The notes below the pieces were generated by a model. It was given only the letters and a program-made list of their open reading frames with translations, was not told where the DNA came from and made no database searches. Shown piece after piece: positions 8,425-16,225 of a stretch of 35,244 nt of DNA (positions within the stretch are counted from its first letter, which is position 1; each line of letters begins with the position of its first letter). The DNA is from Campylobacterales bacterium (GTDB lineage Bacteria > Campylobacterota > Campylobacteria > Campylobacterales > QNZT01). Location of the stretch: the NCBI GenBank assembly GCA_027068765.1, contig JAMOMC010000091.1, positions 1 through 35,244 of the forward strand, given 5' to 3'. Both the position numbers and the translations under genes were made by a program.

Positions 8425-8452
8425 ATTGTACAATTAAAGTCGCAGATTGTAC
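8425..8452. promoter_or_regulatory. ATTGTAC repeats between sulP and the ATPase gene
   Basis: ATTGTACAAT at 8425-8434 is a perfect 10-bp palindrome, and ATTGTAC recurs at 8446-8452, 21 bp away start to start (two helical turns). The second copy reads TACAAT on the minus strand and would be the sulP -10, with a start near 8439. A protein bound here would cover the sulP promoter. Operator function is inferred. Confidence 0.4.
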
Positions 8453-8480
8453 TCAAATTTTAATTTAAAGATAGTGAAAG

Positions 8481-9548
8481 ATGGATATATTAGAGATACT
8501 TTACACAAGAGAGTTTAAAAAAGTAACATTAAATGTGAGAAAACTCTCATTTAACACAAAAAAAATACTTCTTTTAGGTCCCAAAGGGGCTGGTAAGAGC
8601 AGTATGATTTATGACTATCTATCTTTGAGAAAAAGAGGTAGTTTTTTATATATTGATTTTGATGATTTTAGGCTTAAAGGTGTGGATATATCTGAAGAGT
8701 TACCACAGTTTTTACAAAAATATCAGATAAACCTGCTTGTGTTGGAAAATTTTAATTTTAATTTTGAGATACCTTTTTGCCAAGAGGTAATTATAACAAC
8801 AAATAGAAAAACTACTTTAGAAAATTTTACTATCTTGACACTATATCCACTTGATTTTGAGGAGTTTATCTCATTTGAGAGTAGGTATGAAAATATGGAA
8901 GCTACTTTTAGTAATTTTGCAGTAATTGGAACATTTCCAGCTTTAAAAAGAGTATCTAGAGAGGACTTTGTAAATGTATATCAGATTTTTTTACAAAAAT
9001 TTGCAAAAAATGATTTACAGATGCATATGCTTCAACTTCTATCTTCAAAGCAAGGACGAACAGTATCAATGCATGAGTTATTTTTAAAGATAAAGCTTAA
9101 GCATAAAATTTCTAAAGATACATTCTATGCTTATTGTAAAAAGCTTCAAGATGAGTATGTTCTTTTTTTAGTGGAAAAGTTTGAAAAAAAAACAGCTGTA
9201 AAAAAACTATATTTGATAGATTTTGCTTTAAGGAGTGTTCTTAGTTTTGAGAAAGATTTTATAAAGAGGTTTGAAAATATTGTTTTTTTAGAGCTTTTAA
9301 AGAGAGATAAAGTTTTCTATTACACAGATGCAATAGATTTTTATCTTCCAAGTGAGAAAAAAGCGATCTTGACAATTCCATTTTTACCTCTAAATATGAT
9401 TGAAAAAAAGTTAGAGAGAATAAGCTCTCATCTTATAAGTTTTGGGGTTTTAAATGTGTTGGTTGTTACTATGGAAGTTGAAGCATCTTATGAGTTGCAG
9501 AGCATAAATTATGAGCTGATACCTTTTTGGAATTTTGCTACTTTGTAG
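8481..9548 (+). CDS. P-loop ATPase, AAA_14/DUF4143-like
   Basis: 355-aa protein with a Walker A motif GPKGAGKS (33-40) after a basic N-terminus, and a segment YQINLLVLENF in the Walker B position, where the usual Asp-Glu pair is replaced by Glu-Asn. The layout (small ATPase core, then a winged-helix-like segment around SKDTFYAYCKKL and a C-terminal nuclease-fold-like domain) resembles AAA_14/DUF4143 ATPases, but the match is from memory of the architecture rather than a clear signature. It lies alone between the divergent sulP operon and ftsK, about 70 nt from sulP. The ATG follows AAAGATAGTGAAAG. Function is unknown. Confidence 0.65.
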   Translation: MDILEILYTREFKKVTLNVRKLSFNTKKILLLGPKGAGKSSMIYDYLSLRKRGSFLYIDFDDFRLKGVDISEELPQFLQKYQINLLVLENFNFNFEIPFCQEVIITTNRKTTLENFTILTLYPLDFEEFISFESRYENMEATFSNFAVIGTFPALKRVSREDFVNVYQIFLQKFAKNDLQMHMLQLLSSKQGRTVSMHELFLKIKLKHKISKDTFYAYCKKLQDEYVLFLVEKFEKKTAVKKLYLIDFALRSVLSFEKDFIKRFENIVFLELLKRDKVFYYTDAIDFYLPSEKKAILTIPFLPLNMIEKKLERISSHLISFGVLNVLVVTMEVEASYELQSINYELIPFWNFATL

Positions 9549-9577
9549 TTTATTATCAAAATAAAATAGTTTTTTAG

Positions 9578-9583
9578 TATAAT
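9578..9583 (+). promoter_or_regulatory. -10 box upstream of ftsK
   Basis: TATAAT at 9578-9583, preceded by a T-rich stretch typical of Campylobacterota promoters. It would start RNA near 9590, before the AAGGA at 9604-9608. Confidence 0.5.
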
Positions 9584-9635
9584 CAGTTAAATTATTTAAA
9601 GCTAAGGAAAAACTATTTTACGACTTTTAAGATAT

Positions 9636-11891
9636 ATGTTTATTGCAATGTGTTTACTTTTTTTAGGCATCTCTACAATTTGGCCAGATGCACCCATGGT
9701 TGGGAAAATTGGAGCTAATATCGGGATTTATAATAAGGTCTATTTTGGATATTTTTCATTTTTTTATCCTTTTTTATTGATCTGGATTGGATTTAATCTT
9801 TATAAAAACCAGAGTATGAATAGTGATAGAAAAAAGCTTATTTTACCATCTTTTTTACTTCTTATATCTTTTTTGGTTTTTCAAGCTTTTGTAGTTGATG
9901 GAAACTACTATGGGGCTTTGGGTGGTTTTATTGTAGGGTTTTTACAAAGTTATATTGGTGGGGCTGGGATTTGGATTTTTATCTTGGCTACTTTTGTTTT
10001 GGGATCTATTTTATTAAATGATATACTTAGCCTCTCTTTGCCTGAAAATTTTACTATTTATAACTATATTCAGAGGATAAAAGAGAGGTTTCATAACTTT
10101 TTATACAAAGACAATAGTGATGATTTTTATATAGAAGATGAGCCAAAAATTGTAGAAGTTATATCTAAAAAACCTCTTAAAAAATTGAACTCTTATGATT
10201 TGGATTCTAAAGAGCAGACTATTCAAGAGACATTAGAATTACCAGAGTCTATAGATGCATTTTTAAACCAGCAAGTTAGCTCTAAAGAAGAGGTTATTGC
10301 AAAGAGTGAAGATGACACAATCTTAGCTATTAAAAAAGAGTCACAAGAGTTGTTTCCACAGGAGAAAATTTTAGAACCAATTCAAAAAGCAAAAGTAAAA
10401 ATGGTTAAGGAGATAGAGGAAAATACAAAACTTTTAAAAGAGATAAAACAAGGTAAAGCTAAAAAACCAAAAAACTTTAAGTTGCCATATTTTGACTTTT
10501 TAAAATCAACACCAAAAAGAAAATCACATGTAAATGAGAGTGAAATAGATAAAAAGATAGAAGACCTCATAGAGAAACTTAAACAGTTTAAAATTACAGG
10601 TGATGTTGTTCGCACATACTCAGGCCCAGTTGTTACAACATTTGAGTTTCGTCCAGATGCACATATAAAAGTATCTAAGATTTTAACTCTTCAAGATGAT
10701 TTAGCGATGGCTTTAAAAGCTCAAACTATTCGTATTCAAGCTCCAATTCCAGGTAAAGATGTTGTTGGTATTGAGATACCAAATAAGAGCATTGAGACGA
10801 TTTATTTAAAAGAGATACTTCAATCTGAGATTTTTCAAAAAGCATCATCTCCTCTCACTATGGTAGTTGGAAAAGATATAGTTGGAAACCCTTTTGTTAC
10901 AGACTTGACAAAGCTACCACATCTTCTGATAGCAGGAACAACAGGAAGTGGTAAAAGTGTTGGTATAAATGCCATGCTTCTCTCACTATTATATAGAAAC
11001 TCACCAGATGATTTAAAACTTTTAATGATAGATCCAAAGATGCTAGAGTTTTCTATATACAATGATATACCACATCTTTTAACTCCCGTTATAACTCAAG
11101 CAAAACAGGCAATTATCGCTTTGGCAAATATGGTTGTTGAGATGGAAAGACGATATAAAATGATGAGTAAAACAAAGACTAAAAATATAGAAAACTACAA
11201 CGAAAAAGCAAAAAAAGAGAGCCATGACCCTTTCCCTTATATCGTAGTTATTATCGATGAGTTAGCTGATTTGATGATGACAGCTGGAAAAGAGGTTGAG
11301 TTTTATATAGCAAGATTGGCACAGATGGCAAGAGCTAGTGGAATACACTTAATCGTAGCAACACAAAGACCATCAGTTGATGTAGTTACAGGATTGATAA
11401 AGGCGAACCTTCCTAGCCGTATCTCTTTTAGGGTTGGTCAAAAAATTGATTCAAAAGTTATCTTAGATTCACCAGGAGCTGATAGTCTTTTAGGTCGTGG
11501 TGATATGCTTTTTACTCCTCCAGGAAGTTCAGGGCTCATAAGACTTCATGCTCCATTTGTAACAGAAAAAGAGATAGAGACTGTTGTAGAGTTTTTAAAA
11601 GTACAAAGAGAGGTAGAGTATAATCCAGCATTTTTAATAGAACCTACAGTTGCAGGAGTGAGTGATAGTGTTGTTACTATGGGTGATAAAAAAAGTGGAA
11701 GTGGTGATTTTGATGAGTTGTACGAAGATGCAAAAAATGTTATATTAACTGATAAAAAAACTTCTATCTCATATCTACAAAGAAGATTACAAATAGGCTA
11801 CAATAGATCTGCTAGTATTATCGAACAGTTAGAGATGATGGGTGTAATTTCTGCTCCAAATACAAAAGGTCAAAGGGAGATTTTAGAATAA
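9636..11891 (+). CDS. ftsK: DNA translocase FtsK
   Basis: Septal DNA pump that clears the terminus region and drives XerH/XerCD recombination at dif. The N-terminus has about four membrane segments (roughly residues 1-17, 36-54, 68-87, 95-128), then a short charged linker, the RecA-like motor with Walker A GTTGSGKS (434-441) and Walker B IIDELADLM (D541), and a C-terminal winged-helix gamma domain (about 688-751). At 751 aa it is a short-linker FtsK typical of this phylum. The track's ATG at 9636 has no ribosome-binding site nearby; AAGGA at 9604-9608 instead fits an ATT codon at 9615, which would add ILRLLRY and a positive N-terminus before the first membrane helix. Confidence 0.95.
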   Translation: MFIAMCLLFLGISTIWPDAPMVGKIGANIGIYNKVYFGYFSFFYPFLLIWIGFNLYKNQSMNSDRKKLILPSFLLLISFLVFQAFVVDGNYYGALGGFIVGFLQSYIGGAGIWIFILATFVLGSILLNDILSLSLPENFTIYNYIQRIKERFHNFLYKDNSDDFYIEDEPKIVEVISKKPLKKLNSYDLDSKEQTIQETLELPESIDAFLNQQVSSKEEVIAKSEDDTILAIKKESQELFPQEKILEPIQKAKVKMVKEIEENTKLLKEIKQGKAKKPKNFKLPYFDFLKSTPKRKSHVNESEIDKKIEDLIEKLKQFKITGDVVRTYSGPVVTTFEFRPDAHIKVSKILTLQDDLAMALKAQTIRIQAPIPGKDVVGIEIPNKSIETIYLKEILQSEIFQKASSPLTMVVGKDIVGNPFVTDLTKLPHLLIAGTTGSGKSVGINAMLLSLLYRNSPDDLKLLMIDPKMLEFSIYNDIPHLLTPVITQAKQAIIALANMVVEMERRYKMMSKTKTKNIENYNEKAKKESHDPFPYIVVIIDELADLMMTAGKEVEFYIARLAQMARASGIHLIVATQRPSVDVVTGLIKANLPSRISFRVGQKIDSKVILDSPGADSLLGRGDMLFTPPGSSGLIRLHAPFVTEKEIETVVEFLKVQREVEYNPAFLIEPTVAGVSDSVVTMGDKKSGSGDFDELYEDAKNVILTDKKTSISYLQRRLQIGYNRSASIIEQLEMMGVISAPNTKGQREILE

Positions 11892-11958
11892 ATTAATGTT
11901 TTAAAGATTGTTTTAGTTATTATATTTAAACAAACTACAAAATAGGGCTATTTAAAAT

Positions 11959-12168
11959 ATGAAAATTTCAAATAAAGAGATTGCAACATTGATTAAGAAA
12001 ACTCCATCAGCTATCTCATATTTGAAAAAAAATAATGAAAATGAGTATAAAATTTTAAAACTAGGTGTTTTATGTAGAAAGCTTGAATTAGATTCGCAAG
12101 ATTTAGAAGCTATGCATTTACTTAAAAAAATTGAATTTAAAAAGAGTGAGTTTAACAAAAAGAACTAA
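11959..12168 (+). CDS. small HTH-like protein, copy 1 (69 aa)
   Basis: The N-terminal segment NKEIATLIKKTPSAISYLKKN has the spacing of a Cro/XRE-type helix-turn-helix. The C-terminal half carries YKILKLGVLCRKLELD, which is nearly repeated in the next small gene. Counted by eye, the two proteins align without gaps over about 57 residues with about 24 identities, so they are tandem paralogues. The ATG has only a weak AGGG 11 nt upstream. The gene lies 67 nt after ftsK and 66 nt before its paralogue. DNA binding is inferred from the helix pattern; I do not recognise a named family. Confidence 0.7.
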   Translation: MKISNKEIATLIKKTPSAISYLKKNNENEYKILKLGVLCRKLELDSQDLEAMHLLKKIEFKKSEFNKKN

Positions 12169-12234
12169 TACAATATCTTTTACTCATATTTATAGCATCT
12201 ACTGTAGACTTAGCTCTTTTAAGGAGAGATTAAT

Positions 12235-12414
12235 ATGAATGTTACAGATGAAGAGATGGCAAAGACTCTTGATAAAACTAAACTAGAGATACAGAAATTA
12301 AAAGATAGAGATATAACTTTATATAAACTTTTAAAAGTGGGTGTACTTTGTAGAAAATTGGATTTAGATGTTGAAGATTTACATAAGATATATGAAAAAA
12401 AAGTTTTTAGTTAA
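12235..12414 (+). CDS. small HTH-like protein, copy 2 (59 aa, not in ORF track)
   Basis: This frame reads MNVTDEEMAKTLDKTKLEIQ and continues to LYKLLKVGVLCRKLDLDVEDLHKIYEKKVFS before TAA. It is missing from the track because it is under 60 aa. Evidence that it is real: a strong AAGGAG ribosome-binding site (12221-12225) 9 nt before the ATG, and gapless similarity to the 69-aa protein upstream, strongest in GVLCRKL. The helix-turn-helix resemblance is weaker than in copy 1. It ends 117 nt before acnB, next to the repeated GTAAC sites. A regulatory role is inferred from size and position only. Confidence 0.75.
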   Translation: MNVTDEEMAKTLDKTKLEIQKLKDRDITLYKLLKVGVLCRKLDLDVEDLHKIYEKKVFS

Positions 12415-12423
12415 CTTTAGTCT

Positions 12424-12476
12424 TGTAACAATTTGTAACTTCCAAATTTTTTACTGTAACTTATAGTAACAGTTAC
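12424..12476. promoter_or_regulatory. phased GTAAC repeat array upstream of acnB
   Basis: Four GTAAC copies on the plus strand (TGTAAC at 12424, 12434 and 12455; AGTAAC at 12465) and one GTTAC (12472-12476) lie just upstream of the acnB promoter. Start-to-start spacings are 10, 21 and 10 bp, so all copies face the same side of the helix; the last pair forms GTAAC-A-GTTAC. The array ends 24 nt before the -10. Two copies fit, and two nearly fit, the reverse complement of TGTTWCW, the HP1021-box consensus as I recall it. Regulator identity is inference. Confidence 0.6.
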
Positions 12477-12500
12477 TTCTATCTTAAAACTATATTTAAG

Positions 12501-12527
12501 TATAATCATACAAAATTTTTTAGGAGA
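12501..12527 (+). promoter_or_regulatory. acnB -10 box and ribosome-binding site
   Basis: TATAAT at 12501-12506 and AGGAGA at 12522-12527, 4 nt before the ATG. The predicted start near 12513 leaves a leader of about 19 nt. No -35 is visible; the GTAAC array occupies the region upstream. Confidence 0.65.
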
Positions 12528-12531
12528 ATAG

Positions 12532-15099
12532 ATGAGTTTACTCAATGATTATAAATTACACACACAAGAGAGAGAAAAATTAAATGTACCACCATTGGTT
12601 TTAACCCCTGAGCAGGTAGCAGAGTTAGTGGAGCTTTTAAAAGCTTCACCAATTATAGATCAAGATTATGCAATGGATCTTTTTGAAAACAAAATTCCAG
12701 CAGGTGTTGATGATGCAGCTTATGTGAAAGCGGCTTTTTTAAATGATATTGTTCAAGGAAATGCATCTTGTGAAGCGATTGATAGTGTAAAAGCATGTGA
12801 GATTTTAGGAACTATGCTTGGTGGATTTAATGTTAAACCACTTGTTGAAGCTTTGAAAATTGATGGAGCTGTAGCTGATTGTGCAGCCCAGCAGCTTAAA
12901 AATACACTTTTAGTTTATGACTCATTTAATGATGTAAAAGAGCTTATGGATAGTGGAAATGCAAAAGCAAAAGAGATTATTGAATCTTGGGCGGATGCAC
13001 AGTGGTTTAAAAATAGAAAAGGTATTGAGAGTGAGATGACTTTAACTGTTTATAAAATCCCAGGTGAGACAAATACAGATGATTTATCTCCTGCTAGTGA
13101 AGCATTTACAAGAGCTGATGTTCCTCTTCATGCAAACTCATTTTTGATAAATCGTATGGATAATCCACTTCAAACTATGGAAGAGTTAAAGAAAAAAGGT
13201 AACCCTTTAGTTTATGTTGGTGATGTAGTTGGGACGGGAAGTTCTAGAAAATCAGGTATAAACTCTGTTCAGTGGCATATGGGTAGAGATATACCTTCTA
13301 TTCCTGGTAAAAGAACGGGTGGTGTTGTTATTGGTGATATTATCGCTCCTATATTTTTCAACACGGCTGAGGATAGTGGATGTCTGCCTATTGAAGCTCC
13401 TGTGGCTAACTTAGAGACTGGTGATGTTATAACATTGAAGACATTTGAAGGTGTTATAGAAAAAGATGGAAAAGTTGTAAGTGAGTTTAAGGTAAATCCA
13501 AACACACTTCCAGATGAGATGCAAGCAGGAGGTAGAATTCCTCTGATCATAGGAAAAGGATTAACAGCTCGTGCAAGAGAAGCTTTAGGACTTGGAGCAA
13601 GTGATGCATTTTTAATCCCAAATCAACCAGATGATGATGGCAAAGGGTTTACTCTTGCTCAAAAGATGGTAGGAAAAGCTTGTGGCATGGATGGTGTAAA
13701 ACCTGGTGTATATTGTGAGCCTGTTGCTACAACTGTAGGAAGTCAAGATACAACAGGCCCCATGACAAGAGATGAGATAAAAGAGTTGGCTGCTTTAAAC
13801 TTTGGGGCTGATATGGTTATGCAATCTTTTTGTCATACAGCAGCTTATCCAAAGCCAGCAGATATAAAACTCCAACACACACTTCCAGATTTTTGGACAA
13901 GTAGAAAAGGTTTTATTCTCCGCCCAGGTGATGGTGTAATTCACTCATGGCTAAATAGACTCTGTCTTCCTGATACTGTTGGAACAGGTGCAGATTCACA
14001 TACAAGATTCCCTATTGGTATCTCATTTCCAGCAGGAAGTGGGCTTGTTGCATTTGCAGGAGTTACTGGAATGATGCCTTTAACTATGCCTGAGTCTGTG
14101 TTAGTTAAATTTAGTGGAGAGTTACAACCTGGAATTACTCTTAGAGATTTGGTAAATGCTATTCCTCATCAAGCTATAAAAGATGGTTTATTGACGGTTG
14201 AGAAAAAGGGTAAGAAAAATATTTTTGCAGGTAGGATTTTAGAAGTTGAAGGTCTTGAAGATTTAAAATGTGAGCAAGCATTTGAACTCTCAGATGCAAG
14301 TGCTGAGAGAAGTGCAGCCGCTTGTACTGTAAAGTTAAATAAAGAGCCAGTTGCTGAGTATTTAGAATCTAATGTAGTATTAATCGAAGAGTTAATTGCA
14401 CAAGGTTATGAAGATGCCGCAACTTTACAAAGACGAGCTGATAAGATGAAAGATTGGTTAAAAACTCAGGAGCTTTTAGAAGCAGATAAAGATGCAGAGT
14501 ATGCAGCTGTTATAAATATAGATTTAAATGAGATAACTGAGCCAATTTTGGCTTGTCCAAATGATCCAGATGATGTAAAAACATTAACAGAGATTAAGGA
14601 AGCTGGATTAAGATTAGAGATTGATGAAGTATTTGTTGGGTCTTGTATGACAAATATCGGATTGTTTCGTGCTTGTGGAGAAGTTTTACGAGGAGAGGGT
14701 GCAGTTCCTACTAAACTTTGGATTTGTCCTCCTACTAAAATGGATGAGAAAACTCTTCAAGAAGAGGGTTATTATTCTGTATTTGGAGCAGCTGGAGCTA
14801 GAACAGAGATTCCTGGTTGCTCTCTTTGTATGGGTAATCAAGCTAGTGTGGCTAAAGATGCTTGGGTATTTTCAACTTCAACTAGAAACTTTGACAATAG
14901 ACTTGGAAAAGGGAGTCAAGTATATTTAGGCTCTGCTGAACTTGCTGCGGTTGTTGCTCTTAAGGGTCGTATTCCTACAAAAGAGGAGTATTTAGATATA
15001 GTGCCAAATAAAATCAAGCCTGAGATGAGCGATGAAGTTTATAAATATCTAAATTTTCATAAAGTAAGTAAAGAAGAACTTACTGCTATGGTTCAATAA
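12532..15099 (+). CDS. acnB: aconitate hydratase B
   Basis: AcnB interconverts citrate and isocitrate through cis-aconitate with a [4Fe-4S] cluster, in either direction of the TCA cycle; many AcnB proteins also act as 2-methylisocitrate dehydratase. The 855-aa length and domain order (HEAT-like N-terminal domain, then the swivel-type domain with [16 protein letters not shown], then the catalytic core) match E. coli AcnB (865 aa). Cluster cysteines are C705 in VGSCMTN and C763/C766 in PGCSLCMG. In E. coli the apo-protein binds RNA; whether that applies here cannot be seen. It has its own promoter with a GTAAC operator array, and a hairpin follows the stop codon. Confidence 0.97.
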   Translation: MSLLNDYKLHTQEREKLNVPPLVLTPEQVAELVELLKASPIIDQDYAMDLFENKIPAGVDDAAYVKAAFLNDIVQGNASCEAIDSVKACEILGTMLGGFNVKPLVEALKIDGAVADCAAQQLKNTLLVYDSFNDVKELMDSGNAKAKEIIESWADAQWFKNRKGIESEMTLTVYKIPGETNTDDLSPASEAFTRADVPLHANSFLINRMDNPLQTMEELKKKGNPLVYVGDVVGTGSSRKSGINSVQWHMGRDIPSIPGKRTGGVVIGDIIAPIFFNTAEDSGCLPIEAPVANLETGDVITLKTFEGVIEKDGKVVSEFKVNPNTLPDEMQAGGRIPLIIGKGLTARAREALGLGASDAFLIPNQPDDDGKGFTLAQKMVGKACGMDGVKPGVYCEPVATTVGSQDTTGPMTRDEIKELAALNFGADMVMQSFCHTAAYPKPADIKLQHTLPDFWTSRKGFILRPGDGVIHSWLNRLCLPDTVGTGADSHTRFPIGISFPAGSGLVAFAGVTGMMPLTMPESVLVKFSGELQPGITLRDLVNAIPHQAIKDGLLTVEKKGKKNIFAGRILEVEGLEDLKCEQAFELSDASAERSAAACTVKLNKEPVAEYLESNVVLIEELIAQGYEDAATLQRRADKMKDWLKTQELLEADKDAEYAAVINIDLNEITEPILACPNDPDDVKTLTEIKEAGLRLEIDEVFVGSCMTNIGLFRACGEVLRGEGAVPTKLWICPPTKMDEKTLQEEGYYSVFGAAGARTEIPGCSLCMGNQASVAKDAWVFSTSTRNFDNRLGKGSQVYLGSAELAAVVALKGRIPTKEEYLDIVPNKIKPEMSDEVYKYLNFHKVSKEELTAMVQ

Positions 15100-15108
15100 A
15101 GGATATGT

Positions 15109-15130
15109 TTAGACCCTCTTTAGGGTCTAA
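15109..15130 (+). terminator. hairpin between acnB and mltG
   Basis: TTAGACCC (15109-15116) and GGGTCTAA (15123-15130) form an 8-bp perfect stem with a 6-nt loop, 9 nt after the acnB stop. No T-run follows; the next gene starts 9 nt later. It may protect the acnB mRNA 3' end, attenuate read-through, or control mltG initiation. Confidence 0.5.
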
Positions 15131-15138
15131 GCCTTCAT

Positions 15139-16107
15139 ATGATTAAAAAACTCTTTCAATTTATATCTGTTTTTACTTTTTTACTCCTTTTTTTAGCAGG
15201 AGGAGCTTATCTCTATTTACAAAACTATCTTAATGAAAATATATCTACACCAGAAACTCTTTTTATACCAAAAGGTTCAACAAAATCTGTTTTATCACAT
15301 CTTGATAAAAATGGAATTAAGATGCAGTTTTTTGACTATTATTTGGTAAAATTGTATGGATTTCCTCAAGCTGGCTGGATTGACATTGGTGTTCAAAATC
15401 TTACAAGAGATGAGTTTTATAAAAAGCTTACAAGTTCAAAAGCTGCTGTAAAAAATGTTACATTGATTCCAGGTGAGACAAAAGAGATCTTTTTTCAAAA
15501 ACTTTCACAGAAGTTTGATTTTAATATATCAAAATTGTTTGCATCTTATGAGAAGTTTGCTCCTTATCCAGATGGTGTTATAGTTGCTGAAACTTATAGT
15601 CTTCCTATGGGGATAAATGAGGAAGAGTTAGTGAAGCATCTTGTAAATAACTCTCTTAGTGAGCACAAAAAACTCTCTCATAAACTTTTAAATACATATA
15701 ATGAAAAAGAGTGGTTTGAAAAATATATAACCATTGCATCTATAATTATAAAAGAGTCAGCAGGAGATGAAGAGATGCCACTTATCTCTGCTGTAATTTA
15801 TAATAGACTAAAAATCAATATGCCTTTACAGATGGATGGCACACTAAATTATAAATATCAATCAAATACAAAAGTAACACCAAAAATGATAAGAGAAGAT
15901 TTGTCACCTTTTAACACATATAAAAACAAAGGACTCCCTCCACATCCAATTTGTGCAGTTACAAAGGAGGCAATAGAAGCTTCAATAAATCCAGCAAATG
16001 TGAATTATCTCTACTTTATGAGAAATATAAGTGGTAAACATGATTTTACAAATTCATATAAAAAGCATCTTCTGAATATCAAAAAGCTCAAAAGTGTGAA
16101 GAAATGA
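15139..16107 (+). CDS. mltG: endolytic murein transglycosylase MltG
   Basis: Inner-membrane lytic transglycosylase (YceG family) that cuts nascent glycan strands and limits their length. One membrane anchor lies at about residues 7-28, followed by a LysM-like region and the YceG catalytic domain. The catalytic glutamate is E206 in IIKESAGDEEMPLISAVIYNRL, and LQMDGTLNY and the C-terminal YLYFMRN are typical. At 322 aa it is close to E. coli MltG (340 aa). There is no visible Shine-Dalgarno sequence; the ATG follows the acnB hairpin by 8 nt. It sits between acnB and icd without an obvious metabolic link. Confidence 0.92.
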   Translation: MIKKLFQFISVFTFLLLFLAGGAYLYLQNYLNENISTPETLFIPKGSTKSVLSHLDKNGIKMQFFDYYLVKLYGFPQAGWIDIGVQNLTRDEFYKKLTSSKAAVKNVTLIPGETKEIFFQKLSQKFDFNISKLFASYEKFAPYPDGVIVAETYSLPMGINEEELVKHLVNNSLSEHKKLSHKLLNTYNEKEWFEKYITIASIIIKESAGDEEMPLISAVIYNRLKINMPLQMDGTLNYKYQSNTKVTPKMIREDLSPFNTYKNKGLPPHPICAVTKEAIEASINPANVNYLYFMRNISGKHDFTNSYKKHLLNIKKLKSVKK

Positions 16108-16126
16108 AACACTTGAGATTTTATTA

Positions 16127-16142
16127 TGTTACAAAAAGTAAC
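16127..16142. promoter_or_regulatory. GTTAC/GTAAC inverted repeat upstream of icd
   Basis: TGTTACA at 16127-16133 and AGTAAC at 16137-16142 form GTTAC-AAAAA-GTAAC. The element ends 25 nt before the icd -10, almost the same place as the last repeat of the acnB array (24 nt). TGTTACA fits TGTTWCW exactly. The shared motif and position suggest one regulator for both genes. Confidence 0.55.
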
Positions 16143-16167
16143 TTTTGATACTTTTTTAGAAAAAATA

Positions 16168-16173
16168 TATAAT
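16168..16173 (+). promoter_or_regulatory. icd -10 box
   Basis: TATAAT at 16168-16173 after an A/T-rich run; predicted start near 16180. The ribosome-binding site AAGAGGTAAAAA precedes the ATG at 16226. Confidence 0.6.
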
Positions 16174-16225
16174 CTTAGGGTTAAAATATCCGCTACAACA
16201 ATATAAAAAATAAAAGAGGTAAAAA

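Noticed and set aside
10628-10640. Further TGTTACA-like matches inside ftsK and other genes
   Set aside because: Single copies of a 5-7 bp AT-rich motif are expected by chance; only the clustered, promoter-proximal copies at acnB and icd are treated as signal.
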